DNA from: Streptomyces sp. 71268
GTDB lineage: Bacteria > Actinomycetota > Actinomycetes > Streptomycetales > Streptomycetaceae
Direction: 5' to 3'
NCBI RefSeq assembly: GCF_029392895.1
Contig: NZ_CP114200.1
Span: forward strand, 959,501 to 1,023,500
DNA length: 64,000 nt
Shown here: in pieces, positions 54,409 through 63,195 of the stretch
Layout: the number at the start of each line of letters is the position of its first letter
Numbering within the stretch: the stretch's first letter is position 1
The notes under the pieces: generated by a model
What the model was told of the DNA's origin: nothing
The model's input: the letters and a program-made list of their open reading frames with translations, nothing else
The model's database searches: none
Translations under genes and position numbers: made by a program

Positions 54409-55824
54409 TCACCCCGTACGGCGCAGCAACGCCAGGTACATCGCGTCCGTGCCGTGCAGATGCGGCCAGAGCTGCACGTCGGGGCCGTCGCCGAGGCCGG
54501 GGACGTCGGGCAGCAGGGGGCGGGCGTCGATCCACTCGGCGCCGCCGGCCGACTTCAGCACGTCGTCCACGACGGCCCGGGTCTCGGCCATGTGCGGCGA
54601 ACAGGTCACGTACGCCACCACGCCGCCGGCCCGCGCCGCCGCCAGCGCCTCGCGCAGCAGCCCGCGCTGGAGCGGGGCGAACCCCTCCAGGTCCGCCGGC
54701 CGGCGCCGCCAGCGCGCCTCCGGCCGCCGGCGCAGCGCGCCGAGGCCGGTGCACGGCACGTCCACCAGGACCCGGTCGAAGGAGCCGGGCCGCCACACCG
54801 GGCGGGTGCCGTCGGCGGTCACCACCTGGTACGGGCCCGGGTTGCCGGCCAGCGCGCGGGCCACGAGGCGAGCCCGGTGCGGCTGCTTCTCGGCCGCCAG
54901 CAACGTCGCGCCGCGCTGCGCTGCGAGCGCCGCCAGGAGCGCGGCCTTGCCACCGGGGCCCGCGCAGCCGTCGAGCCACCGCGCGTCGGCGCCCTCGACC
55001 GGCGCGTTGGCCAGCGCCATGGCCACCAGCTGGCTGCCCTCGTCCTGCACGCCGGCGCGCCCCTCGCGGACCGCGTCCAGCGCCCCGGGCTCGCCGCCGT
55101 CCACCAGCCGCACCGCGTACGGCGACCAGCGACCCGGCAGGGCCCGGTCCTCGCCCGCCGCCGCCAGCAGCTCGTCCGTGTCCGAGCGCCCCGGGCGGGC
55201 GACCAGCGTCACCTCTGGGCGCTCGTTGTCGGCCGCGAGCAGGTCCTCGATCCCGGCCCGGCCGCCACCCAGCGCGTCCCACAGCGCGGAGACCACCCAG
55301 CGCGGGTGGGCGTGCATGACACCCAGGTGCGCCTCGGGGTCCTCGTCGTAGGGCGGGGCGACGCGGCGCAGCCAGCCGTCGAGGTCGTCCGCGGCGATCT
55401 TCCGCAGCACGGCGTTGACGAACTTGGCCCGCCCGTCCCCCAGCACCACCCGCGCCAGCTCCACGGTCGCGCTGACCGCGGCGTGCGTGGGAATCCGGGT
55501 GCCGAGGAGCTGGTGCGCCCCCAGGCTGAGCACGTCGAGGACCGGCGGGTCCACCTCGCGCAGCGGCCGGTCCACGCACTCGGCGACGATCTCGTCGTAC
55601 GTGCCCTGCCAGCGCAGCGTGCCGTACACCAACTCGGTCGCGAGCGCGGCGTCCCGCGCGTCGAACCCGCCGCCCTCCCTGGCCTTGCGCAACAGCGGGG
55701 GCAGTACGAGGTTGGCGTAGGCGTCACGCTCGTCGACGGCCCGCAGCGCCTCGAAGGCGAGCACCCGCACGGGGTCCTTCTTCGGTCGGCGGTAGGGCTT
55801 GGCTGGACGGCGGCGATCGTTCAC
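54409..55824 (-). CDS. rsmB: 16S rRNA (cytosine) methyltransferase, RsmB/NOP family
   Basis: 471 residues from GTG 55824. An N-terminal NusB-like RNA-binding domain (RVLAFEALRAVDERDAYANLVLPPLL) is followed by the SAM domain with motif I WLDGCAGPGGKAALLAAL, the catalytic motif DVPCTGLGALRRRPEARW and the second Cys in YVTCSPHMAETR. It methylates a cytosine of 16S rRNA. Here it lies on the same strand as fmt with an intervening flavin oxidoreductase gene. Confidence 0.95.
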   Translation of the reverse strand: MNDRRRPAKPYRRPKKDPVRVLAFEALRAVDERDAYANLVLPPLLRKAREGGGFDARDAALATELVYGTLRWQGTYDEIVAECVDRPLREVDPPVLDVLSLGAHQLLGTRIPTHAAVSATVELARVVLGDGRAKFVNAVLRKIAADDLDGWLRRVAPPYDEDPEAHLGVMHAHPRWVVSALWDALGGGRAGIEDLLAADNERPEVTLVARPGRSDTDELLAAAGEDRALPGRWSPYAVRLVDGGEPGALDAVREGRAGVQDEGSQLVAMALANAPVEGADARWLDGCAGPGGKAALLAALAAQRGATLLAAEKQPHRARLVARALAGNPGPYQVVTADGTRPVWRPGSFDRVLVDVPCTGLGALRRRPEARWRRRPADLEGFAPLQRGLLREALAAARAGGVVAYVTCSPHMAETRAVVDDVLKSAGGAEWIDARPLLPDVPGLGDGPDVQLWPHLHGTDAMYLALLRRTG

Positions 55825-55944
55825 GAAAGGTGCTCCGGAGCTGGGAAGACGAACTCTCCCAGCGTACGTGCCACGGCGGGCCCCGCGCGCTGCGCGCCCC
55901 CGGGCCCGAACCCGGGCCGGGTCCGAGCGGGGTCCGGGCCGGTG

Positions 55945-56994
55945 TCACCCGACCGCCGGCCGCACCGCCTCGTGGATCAGGCGCAACTGCTCGTCCACGC
56001 TGGCCACCCCGGCCAACTCCCGCCCGGTGAACGCCCTGACCAGCGTCTTGTCGGTGATCGCGCAGATCACGTGGTTGATGCCGGCGGGCACGAGCTGGGT
56101 ACGGATCGCCTCCGCGCACTCCTCGGGCGTCCCCGCGATCGACAGCCGCTCGACCACCTCCGGGCTGGTCAGCTCGATGCCGCGGGCCAGGTCGCCGGCG
56201 CGCACCGCGTCGAGGACGGGCCGCAGCTCGCTCGGGTCCACCCCGTTGCGTCGCAGTTGCTCGTCGGGCATGGCCGACGCGTACAGGCCGACCATGCTGC
56301 GCGCGGCCTCCTTGGCCGGCGCGGACTCCGGGCCGGTGGCGAAGACGACCCACGCGCCCAGGTCCAGGCTCCGCCAGTCCCGCCCCGCGCGCTCCGCGCC
56401 CGCGCGCACGTGCTCCACCGCGTACGTCAGCGCCTCGCGCGTACAGCTCATGGCGTGGTGACAGCCGTCCGCCAACTCCCCAGCGGCCTCGAAGGACTTC
56501 GGCCCGCGCATCGCCCCCAGCTTGAGCGGCAGGTGCTCCTGTACGGGGCGGGCGAAGGTGAACAGGCCCTCGTAACTGAAAAACTCGCCCCGCCGCGTGA
56601 TGGTGCCCTCGTCCAGCAGGGTGCGCACCACGCCGAGCGCCTCCTTCACCCGCGACAGCGGGCGGCCCCTCATGCCCTCGATGCCGTACTGCGCCAGCAG
56701 CCCGAAGTTGCCGCTGGCCAGCACCGCCTCGGCGCGCCCGGCGGACAGTTCGTCCAGCGTGGCCAGCGCCTGGGCGATCAGCGTCGGCTCGCGCAGCGTG
56801 ACCGGGGAGGCGCTCGGGCCGAGTCGGATGTTCCGGGTCTGTCCCGCGGCCACCGCGAACAGCGACCACAGGTCCTTGTGCCAGGTCTCGTCCGCCGCGT
56901 AACACGCGTAGAAGCCGAGTTCGTCGGCGAGCCGGATGGAGGCCAGTGAGTCCTGGAGCGGGTAGTCGGGGAGCAGGGCGTAGCTGAACCGCAT
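55945..56994 (-). CDS. LLM-class flavin- or F420-dependent oxidoreductase
   Basis: 349 residues from ATG 56994, with GAGGTGG upstream. Luciferase-like barrel: MRFSYALLPDYPLQDSLASIRLADELGF, RLGPSASPVTLREPTLIAQALATLDELSAGR and HLPLKLGAMRGPKSFEAAGELADG are typical of the methylene-H4MPT reductase-like group using F420. Substrate unknown. It is inserted between rsmB and fmt, the usual housekeeping pair. Confidence 0.87.
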   Translation of the reverse strand: MRFSYALLPDYPLQDSLASIRLADELGFYACYAADETWHKDLWSLFAVAAGQTRNIRLGPSASPVTLREPTLIAQALATLDELSAGRAEAVLASGNFGLLAQYGIEGMRGRPLSRVKEALGVVRTLLDEGTITRRGEFFSYEGLFTFARPVQEHLPLKLGAMRGPKSFEAAGELADGCHHAMSCTREALTYAVEHVRAGAERAGRDWRSLDLGAWVVFATGPESAPAKEAARSMVGLYASAMPDEQLRRNGVDPSELRPVLDAVRAGDLARGIELTSPEVVERLSIAGTPEECAEAIRTQLVPAGINHVICAITDKTLVRAFTGRELAGVASVDEQLRLIHEAVRPAVG

Positions 56995-57185
56995 GAGCGC
57001 CACCTCATCTCGTCGGGGACGACCAGCGCGGGCGTGAACACCCCGAACTCCGAAGGGAGTTGGGCCCCGCCGCACCGCCAGCAGTCTGGGCAGCCGGCGA
57101 CGGGCTGTCCAGGGTGCCCCCGGGCCCCGCCCCGCCGAGCGCCGCGCCCGCCGAGCCGGGGTCCGGCTCGACGGGCGCCGCCGGG

Positions 57186-58118
57186 CTACGCCTCGAACCG
57201 CTCCCCCGCCGCGATGCGCACCCCGCGCGCCCAGTCGGCCCCGGCCATCGGCTTCTTGCCCTGCGGCTGCACCCACAGCAGCTCGACGGCGTGGCTGCCG
57301 GTGCCGGCGAACACGGCGTTCTTCGTCGCGGCGATCTCGCCCGGCGCGAGGTCGGCGCGGTCGGTGACCAGCCGTACGGACTTGACCTTCAGCCGCTCGC
57401 CCCGGAAGACCGTCCAGGCCCCGGGGGCCGGGGCGCAGCCGCGCACCACCCGGTCCACGCGCAACGCGGGCGCCGCCCAGTCGATCCGGGCGTCCTCCAC
57501 CTCGATCTTCGGCGCGAGCGAGACGCCATCGGCCGGCTGCGGCACCGGTCGCAGGGTGCCGTCCTCGATGCCGTCCATCGTCGCCGCGAGCAGCCCCGCG
57601 CCGGCGAAGGCGAGCCGGGTCAGCAGGTCGCCGCTGGTGTCGGTGGGGCGCACCTGCTCGGTGAGGACGCCGTACACCGGCCCCGAGTCGAGGCCCTGTT
57701 CGATGAGGAAGGTCGAGGCGCCGGTCATCTCGTCGCCGGCGAGCACGGCGTGCTGCACGGGGGCCGCACCACGCCAGGCGGGCAGCAGCGAGAAGTGCAG
57801 GTTGACCCAGCCACGGGCCGGGATGTCCAGCGCGACCTTGGGCAGCAGCGCCCCGTAGGCCACCACCGGGCAGCAGTCGGGCGCGATCTCGCGCAGCCGG
57901 GCGAGGAAGTCCTCGTCACGCGGCTTGGCCGGCTTCAGCACCTCGATGCCGGCCTCCTCGGCGCGCTGCGCGACCGGGCTCACGACCAGCCGCCGGCCGC
58001 GCCCGGCCGGCGCGTCGGGCCGGGTGACCACGGCCACGACCTCGTGCCGGTCTGACGCGAGCAAAGCGTCCAGGGCGGGTACGGCGACCTCGGGGGTACC
58101 GGCGAAGACGAGCCTCAT
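57186..58118 (-). CDS. fmt: Methionyl-tRNA formyltransferase
   Basis: 310 residues from ATG 58118. [20 protein letters not shown] at the start, the catalytic [19 protein letters not shown], and [20 protein letters not shown] in the order expected. It formylates initiator Met-tRNA with 10-formyl-tetrahydrofolate. Length is normal. Confidence 0.97.
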   Translation of the reverse strand: MRLVFAGTPEVAVPALDALLASDRHEVVAVVTRPDAPAGRGRRLVVSPVAQRAEEAGIEVLKPAKPRDEDFLARLREIAPDCCPVVAYGALLPKVALDIPARGWVNLHFSLLPAWRGAAPVQHAVLAGDEMTGASTFLIEQGLDSGPVYGVLTEQVRPTDTSGDLLTRLAFAGAGLLAATMDGIEDGTLRPVPQPADGVSLAPKIEVEDARIDWAAPALRVDRVVRGCAPAPGAWTVFRGERLKVKSVRLVTDRADLAPGEIAATKNAVFAGTGSHAVELLWVQPQGKKPMAGADWARGVRIAAGERFEA

Positions 58119-58283
58119 GTCTGGCGGACTACCTCTCACACGCTGCGGAACGGCGCCCCAGTCTAGGCCGCCGCCTCGTACGGAGTCCCGCCGCCGGGGC
58201 CCGCCCGAACCCACCCGATCAGGGGGCGTACGCGATCGGCGTCGCGCGCCCCGGACCGTGACCACGAGGGCGGCTGTCGCGTT

Positions 58284-58301
58284 GGTCAAGTCAGATTGAC
58301 C
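58284..58301. promoter_or_regulatory. Inverted repeat GGTCAA-N6-TTGACC
   Basis: A perfect 6+6 inverted repeat just before the leader hairpin of the plus-strand gene at 58371. The right arm TTGACC could also serve as a -35 element, in which case a bound protein would cover the promoter. Confidence 0.5.
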
Positions 58302-58303
58302 GA

Positions 58304-58333
58304 ATCGGGCCGCTCCAGCGGCCCGATCCTTTT
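58304..58333 (+). terminator. Intrinsic terminator-like hairpin in the leader of the 58371 gene
   Basis: An 11-base-pair perfect stem (58304-58314 with 58317-58327) is followed by CCTTTT, a rare T-run for this genome. It lies 40-65 bases before the ATG, so it could attenuate the gene or stop an upstream transcript. Confidence 0.65.
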
Positions 58334-58370
58334 CCCAAGCGACTTCAACGCCGGTTCGAGAGGCTTGTTC

Positions 58371-58904
58371 ATGGCCGACCACGCAACCCACGACGCCCAG
58401 GCTCGGGCCAGCCTGCATCTGCTGGTCCGGGACATCGAGCGGGTCCGGCGGCAGGTGGACGCACTGCGTACCCTCACCGCCCAGCTCGGCAACGTCTACC
58501 GCCCGCGACGCACCAGCCCGTCCGCGGGCTTCGTCGTCTACGGGCGGGCGCCAGCCCCCACGGTACGGCTGGCGCAGGAGCTGCGGGACAGCATCGAGAC
58601 GCTGGTGACGGCCGCGGTGGACTTCGACCGTTCGCTGGGCTTCTCGTGGGACGCGGTCGGCTCGGCGCTCGGCGTCACCAAGCAGGCGGTGCACCGGCGC
58701 TACGGCAGCCGCCGGTCCACGGCGACCGGCGGTGCCGAGGGCGGCGGCGAGGCACTGCGCACGGCCGAGCGGCCGGCGGACGCGACGCCGATCGTGCCCG
58801 CCGCCCGCTCGGTGCCCTCGCTCCCCGCCGCGGCCGCAAGCTCGGCCCCCGCACTCCGCGAGGACGCCCGCTCGGGCGCGCTCCCCGGACCGCGCAACGG
58901 CTGA
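58371..58904 (+). CDS. Conserved hypothetical protein with a predicted helix-turn-helix
   Basis: 177 residues from ATG 58371. Residues 1-45 form a helical segment ([29 protein letters not shown]). Residues ~88-112 ([22 protein letters not shown]) read as a helix-turn-helix suitable for DNA binding. The last 60 residues are disordered Ala/Arg/Pro. It lies between fmt and priA as a conserved Streptomyces neighbour. Target unknown. The leader contains a palindrome and a terminator-like hairpin. Confidence 0.78.
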   Translation: MADHATHDAQARASLHLLVRDIERVRRQVDALRTLTAQLGNVYRPRRTSPSAGFVVYGRAPAPTVRLAQELRDSIETLVTAAVDFDRSLGFSWDAVGSALGVTKQAVHRRYGSRRSTATGGAEGGGEALRTAERPADATPIVPAARSVPSLPAAAASSAPALREDARSGALPGPRNG

Positions 58905-58920
58905 CGCCCGACGCGACCCT

Positions 58921-58975
58921 CCCCACACCACGCTGGCCCGGCGGCTCACCCCCGCCGGGCCAGCGTGGTGTGGGG
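58921..58975. terminator. Perfect 24-bp hairpin between convergent genes
   Basis: 58921-58944 pairs without mismatch to 58952-58975 around a 7-base loop, 17 bases after the plus-strand gene. It faces priA from the other side across ~160 bases. One of the longest perfect stems in the window. Confidence 0.88.
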
Positions 58976-59136
58976 CCGTCGCCGCGCCCGGCCGTCACGC
59001 CCCGGCCGGCCTGCCGACGGATCGCGCGAACGGGGGGCGTGCCCCCGCGCCGCCACCCGCCAAGCCCACCGGATCGGCAGCGGTAGGCGCCCGCCGCCCC
59101 GGCCCGACGCCGTGGCCACGGCCGGCGAACCCGGCC

Positions 59137-61413
59137 TCAACCGATGTCGGGCGGGTCCACCCGCACCCACACCGGATCGCCCTGCTTGCGCGTCAACCGC
59201 TGGGCCTGGGCGGCCTTGAGGGCGCTCGCCAGGGCCGCGCCCTGGCCCGGCCGTACCCGGATCAGGGCCCGCTCCCAGCCCCCCGGCTCCTCCGGCGCGC
59301 CGAGCAGCGGCGCGGACGGCTCGGCGCCCCCCGCGCGCGCCGGCCCAGGGCGCGGGTCAACGGCCGGCACCGGGCCGAGGACCTCCGCCGTGTCCGGCAG
59401 GTCGACCAGGCGCAACAGGCCGGCCACCGCCGCGGGCGGCCCGGAGACCGCCGCCATCCGGGAGACCGGCGGAAAGCCCAGCTCCGCCCGCTCGCCCAGC
59501 TCCCGCGCCGCGTGCCCGGCCGGGTCCCAGCGCACCAGGGCCTGCACGGGGCGCAGCGTCGGCTCGGCCACGATGGTGACCACGCCGCCCGCGTCCTGCC
59601 CGCGCACCAGGGCCGCCGCCGTCAACCAACGCCGCAGCGCCACCTCGCTGGCACGCAGGTCCGGGCGCGAGAGCAGCGCCCAGCCGTCGAGCAGTAGGGC
59701 CGCCGCGTACCCGGGGCCGGGGGCGATGGGCTCGGCGCCCGGGGTGGCGACCACCAGGGCGGGACGGTCGGGCACCGACTCGCGTATGTGGTCGCGCCCG
59801 GAGGCCAGCACGGGTACCTCGGGAAAGGCCCGCCCCAGCTCCTCGGCCGTGCGCTGGGCGCCGACGACCCGCGCCCGCGTACGCCGTCCGCCGCACTCCG
59901 CGCAGTGCCAGTCGGGAACCTCGGTACCGCACCAGCCGCAGCACAGCGCGGCGCCGGCCGCCGGCGCCTGCACCGGCCCCTGGCAGCGCCCGCACCGCGC
60001 CGGCGTACGACAGTCCGCGCAGGCCAGCCGTGGCACGTAGCCCCACCTCGGGACCTGCACGAGCACCGGGCCGTGCCGCAGCCCCTCGCGCGCGGTCCGC
60101 CAGGCGAGGCTGGGCAACCGGGCGGCGCGGGCCCCTGCGTCCCGCCCCAACTGCTCGTCACCGACCGTACGGATCAACGGGGCCACGCCCCGGGCCACTT
60201 CCCGCTCAGCGGCGAGCGGCAGCGCCCAGCCGGTCTCCACGAGCTGGGCCGCCTCGACCGTACGGCTGACGCTGCCCAGCAGGAACGCCGTACGCTCGTG
60301 CGCGCTGCGCAGCAGCAGCACCTCGCGGGCGTGCGGCTGCGGGGCGTGCCGCTCGCTGTGGTTGCTGTCGCCGTCCTCCCAGATCGCGACGAGGCCCAGC
60401 CGGTGCACGGGGGCGAACATCGCGGCCCGGGTGCCGACCACGGCGCGCAGCGCGCCACGGTTGATCGCCAACCAGCGGCGGTAGCGCTCCTCGGGGCCGC
60501 TGTCGGCGGTGAGCAGCGCGTGCTGCCCCGGGCCGAGCAGCTCGCTGAGGGCGGCGTCCACGCGGGCCGCGCTGCGCCCGTCGGGCAGCACGGCGAGCGC
60601 GCCACGGCCGGCGGCGAGCGTGGCGGCCATGGCTCGGGCCAGCTCCATCGGCCAGTCAGGCCCGGGCAGCGCGGTCCACACCGCGCGCGGGGCGTCCCCC
60701 CTGGCCAGCGCGCGCAGGAAGCTCGGCCCGTGCGGATAGCGCGCCCAGCTCCCGGGCTCGGGCGACGCGGGCGGCGGCAGCGGCGCGGGGGACGGCTGGG
60801 CCTCCACCCGCGCGTGCCGCTGCGGCACGGCGAGCTGGAGCACGTCGGCCAGCGACCCCGCGTACCGGTCGGCGACCATGCGGCACACGGTGAGCAGCTC
60901 GGGTCGCAAGGCCAGCTCAGGCGAGAGGACCTGGGCGATGGCGGCGAGCGGACCCTGGTAGTCCGACTCGGCGACGCGGTCCAGGATGTACCCGTCGAGG
61001 AGTCCGCCGCCCTCGCGCCGCCCGCCGCGCACCTGCCCGGTGCCGGCGCCGAACCGCACCCGCACCCGCACCCCGGGCTGCGCGGCGGCGTCCAGCTCGG
61101 CCGGGACCGCGTAGTCCCAGAGCTTGTCCAGGTGCACCGGGCCCTTGTCGACGAGCACCCGCGCCACCGGCCGCTCCTTGGCCAGCGGCGCGCCACGCCA
61201 GGTGCGCGGCTTGGCCTTGGGCGCCTTGGTCTTGCGCACCGTCTCGCGGATCAGCGCGAGCTGCTCCCCGGCGCCGTCCCCCGCGCCAGGCCCGCCGCCG
61301 GGCCTCTCCTTCCTCGCCCGAGCGCCCCGCCCGCCCGCCGCGTCACCAGCCCTCCCACCGCCGCGCCCCGCACGCGCCGGCTCGTCACCCGACTGCCCGT
61401 TCTCGCTGCTCAC
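59137..61413 (-). CDS. priA: Primosomal protein N' (PriA) with degenerate helicase motifs
   Basis: 758 residues from GTG 61413 (an upstream in-frame ATG at 61527 adds sequence without support). The N-terminal 3'-DNA-binding domain (VARVLVDKGPVHLDKLWDYAVP) and the eight zinc cysteines (CADCRTPARCGRC through CCGWCG and HCAECGG) are intact. Where helicases have a GxTGSGKT Walker A and DEEH Walker B, this protein has no GKT loop and reads LVAIWEDGDSNHSE. It is therefore probably inactive as an ATPase but still binds replication forks, as is recognised for actinobacterial PriA. Confidence 0.92.
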   Translation of the reverse strand: MSSENGQSGDEPARAGRGGGRAGDAAGGRGARARKERPGGGPGAGDGAGEQLALIRETVRKTKAPKAKPRTWRGAPLAKERPVARVLVDKGPVHLDKLWDYAVPAELDAAAQPGVRVRVRFGAGTGQVRGGRREGGGLLDGYILDRVAESDYQGPLAAIAQVLSPELALRPELLTVCRMVADRYAGSLADVLQLAVPQRHARVEAQPSPAPLPPPASPEPGSWARYPHGPSFLRALARGDAPRAVWTALPGPDWPMELARAMAATLAAGRGALAVLPDGRSAARVDAALSELLGPGQHALLTADSGPEERYRRWLAINRGALRAVVGTRAAMFAPVHRLGLVAIWEDGDSNHSERHAPQPHAREVLLLRSAHERTAFLLGSVSRTVEAAQLVETGWALPLAAEREVARGVAPLIRTVGDEQLGRDAGARAARLPSLAWRTAREGLRHGPVLVQVPRWGYVPRLACADCRTPARCGRCQGPVQAPAAGAALCCGWCGTEVPDWHCAECGGRRTRARVVGAQRTAEELGRAFPEVPVLASGRDHIRESVPDRPALVVATPGAEPIAPGPGYAAALLLDGWALLSRPDLRASEVALRRWLTAAALVRGQDAGGVVTIVAEPTLRPVQALVRWDPAGHAARELGERAELGFPPVSRMAAVSGPPAAVAGLLRLVDLPDTAEVLGPVPAVDPRPGPARAGGAEPSAPLLGAPEEPGGWERALIRVRPGQGAALASALKAAQAQRLTRKQGDPVWVRVDPPDIG

Positions 61414-61528
61414 AGCACCAGTCTTAGCAGACGGCACTGACAGGGGGCCGGGCCGCGCACACCGTGCGAGCATGGCCAGCCGCTCATGCCAGATCGCGCC
61501 GCGACACCCGCCATCCGGCCCCGGCACA

Positions 61529-61573
61529 ACGCCCGCGGCCCCGAACCCTCGTCGGGTTCGGGGCCGCGGGCGT
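61529..61573. terminator. Perfect 20-bp hairpin between metK and priA
   Basis: 61529-61548 pairs exactly with 61554-61573 around a 5-base loop, 53 bases after the metK stop on the minus strand. It should separate metK from priA transcripts. Confidence 0.88.
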
Positions 61574-61625
61574 GCTGGACGGGCCGGCGCGCGAGCGCGC
61601 CGTCAGGCGCCGCTACGGGCTCTGC

Positions 61626-62849
61626 TCAGAGCCCTGCGGCCTGCCGCAGCGCGTCCACCCGGTCCGTGCGCTCCCAGGTGAAGTCCGGCAGCGGGCGGCC
61701 GAAGTGGCCGTACGCGGCGGTCTGGGCGTAGATCGGACGGAGCAGGTCGAGGTCGCGGATGATCGCGGCCGGACGCAGGTCGAAGACCTGGGCGATGGCC
61801 TGCTCGATGCGCTCGGCGTCGACGGTGGCGGTGCCGAAGGTCTCCACGAAGAGACCGACCGGCTCGGCCTTGCCGATCGCGTACGCGACCTGGACCTCGC
61901 AGCGCGAGGCCAGGCCCGCGGCGACTACGTTCTTGGCGACCCAGCGCATGGCGTACGCGGCCGAGCGGTCCACCTTGGACGGGTCCTTGCCGGAGAAGGC
62001 GCCGCCGCCGTGGCGGGCCATGCCGCCGTAGGTGTCGATGATGATCTTGCGGCCGGTGAGGCCGGCGTCGCCCATCGGGCCGCCGATCTCGAAGCGGCCG
62101 GTCGGGTTGACCAGCAGTCGGTAGCCCTCGGTCTCCAGCTTGATGCCGTCGTCCACCAGGGCCTTGAGCTCCGGCTCCACGACGAACTCGCGGATGTCGG
62201 GGGCGAGCAGCGAGTCCAGGTCGATGTCGGACGCGTGCTGCGAGGAGACGACCACGGTGTCCAGGCGGACGGCCTTCTCGCCGTCGTACTCGATGGTGAC
62301 CTGGGTCTTGCCGTCGGGGCGCAGGTACGGGATCGTCCCGTTCTTGCGCACGTCGGACAGGCGGCGCGAGAGCCGGTGCGCAAGGTGGATCGGCAGCGGC
62401 ATCAGGTCGGGGGTCTCGTCGCAGGCGTAGCCGAACATCAGCCCCTGGTCGCCCGCGCCCTGCTTGTCGAGGTCGTCGTCCTTGCTCCCGTCGGACGAGC
62501 CTTCGACCCGGGCCTCGTACGCGGTGTCGACACCCTGGGCGATGTCGGGCGACTGCGCGCCGATGGAGACGGAGACGCCACAGGAGGCTCCGTCGAAGCC
62601 CTTCTTGGAGGAGTCGTAACCGATCTCGAGGATCTTGTTGCGCACGAGGGAGGCGATCGGCGCGTACGCCTTCGTCGTCACCTCGCCTGCGACGTGCACC
62701 AGTCCGGTGGTGATCAGGGTCTCGACGGCGACCCGCGAGTGCGGGTCCTCCTTGAGGAGGGCGTCGAGGATGGTGTCGCTGATCTGGTCAGCGATCTTGT
62801 CAGGGTGGCCCTCGGTCACAGATTCCGAGGTGAACAGGCGGCGGGACAC
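61626..62849 (-). CDS. metK: S-adenosylmethionine synthetase
   Basis: 407 residues from GTG 62849 with GGGAG upstream. The three-domain protein has [31 protein letters not shown], the P-loop-like [19 protein letters not shown] and ATP-site residues of the usual enzyme. It makes SAM from methionine and ATP. In Streptomyces extra SAM stimulates antibiotic formation, so this gene has regulatory weight. I see no SAM riboswitch in the 346-base leader. Confidence 0.97.
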   Translation of the reverse strand: MSRRLFTSESVTEGHPDKIADQISDTILDALLKEDPHSRVAVETLITTGLVHVAGEVTTKAYAPIASLVRNKILEIGYDSSKKGFDGASCGVSVSIGAQSPDIAQGVDTAYEARVEGSSDGSKDDDLDKQGAGDQGLMFGYACDETPDLMPLPIHLAHRLSRRLSDVRKNGTIPYLRPDGKTQVTIEYDGEKAVRLDTVVVSSQHASDIDLDSLLAPDIREFVVEPELKALVDDGIKLETEGYRLLVNPTGRFEIGGPMGDAGLTGRKIIIDTYGGMARHGGGAFSGKDPSKVDRSAAYAMRWVAKNVVAAGLASRCEVQVAYAIGKAEPVGLFVETFGTATVDAERIEQAIAQVFDLRPAAIIRDLDLLRPIYAQTAAYGHFGRPLPDFTWERTDRVDALRQAAGL

Positions 62850-63195
62850 ATCGCTCCCTGGGGTTGCAGCGGCTGCTGGCTGAGCATGGGCGGAGACGCG
62901 CGGGAGCTGCGCCCACGCGAATCCGAGGTCAGTTTATCCGTCGTTCTCGCCGATTGGGCCGCGTGTCTCGCAACACGGGCACAGGGTGACTTGTCACACA
63001 CACTTGCGTGGGGTGAATGAGGTGTTCGGCGACACCCTGGGGGGCTCTTTCGCGCCGACTTCGGCGCTACCCGGTCGAACCGGGGGTCTCGCGCGCTCCG
63101 GCCGGCTCGGGCGGTACGCGAAGGAGACCGGGGCCGAGGCGCGCCCGCCGCCTCCGCGCGCCCGGCCTGGGGCGCGCGGTGCGGCGGGGCCGTGG
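62850..63195. other. Intergenic region upstream of metK
   Basis: 346 bases. On the minus strand a TAAACT hexamer near 62933 could be the metK -10. A 7-base-pair hairpin at 63052-63067 and a GGTGT/ACACC stem at 63021-63036 lie after the coaBC stop and may end that transcript. Confidence 0.5.
63052..63067 (-). terminator. Hairpin after coaBC
   Basis: A perfect GCGCCGA/TCGGCGC stem with a 2-base loop, 129 bases downstream of the coaBC stop codon. Modest strength. Confidence 0.4.

Noticed and set aside
53878..56949. A 1023-codon plus-strand open frame
   Set aside because: It is the shadow of rsmB and the LLM oxidoreductase, with low-complexity Arg/Gly/His content.
62850..63195. SAM riboswitch upstream of metK
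   Set aside because: I looked for the SAM-I and SAM-IV cores on the minus strand and found neither. The leader has only short GC hairpins.
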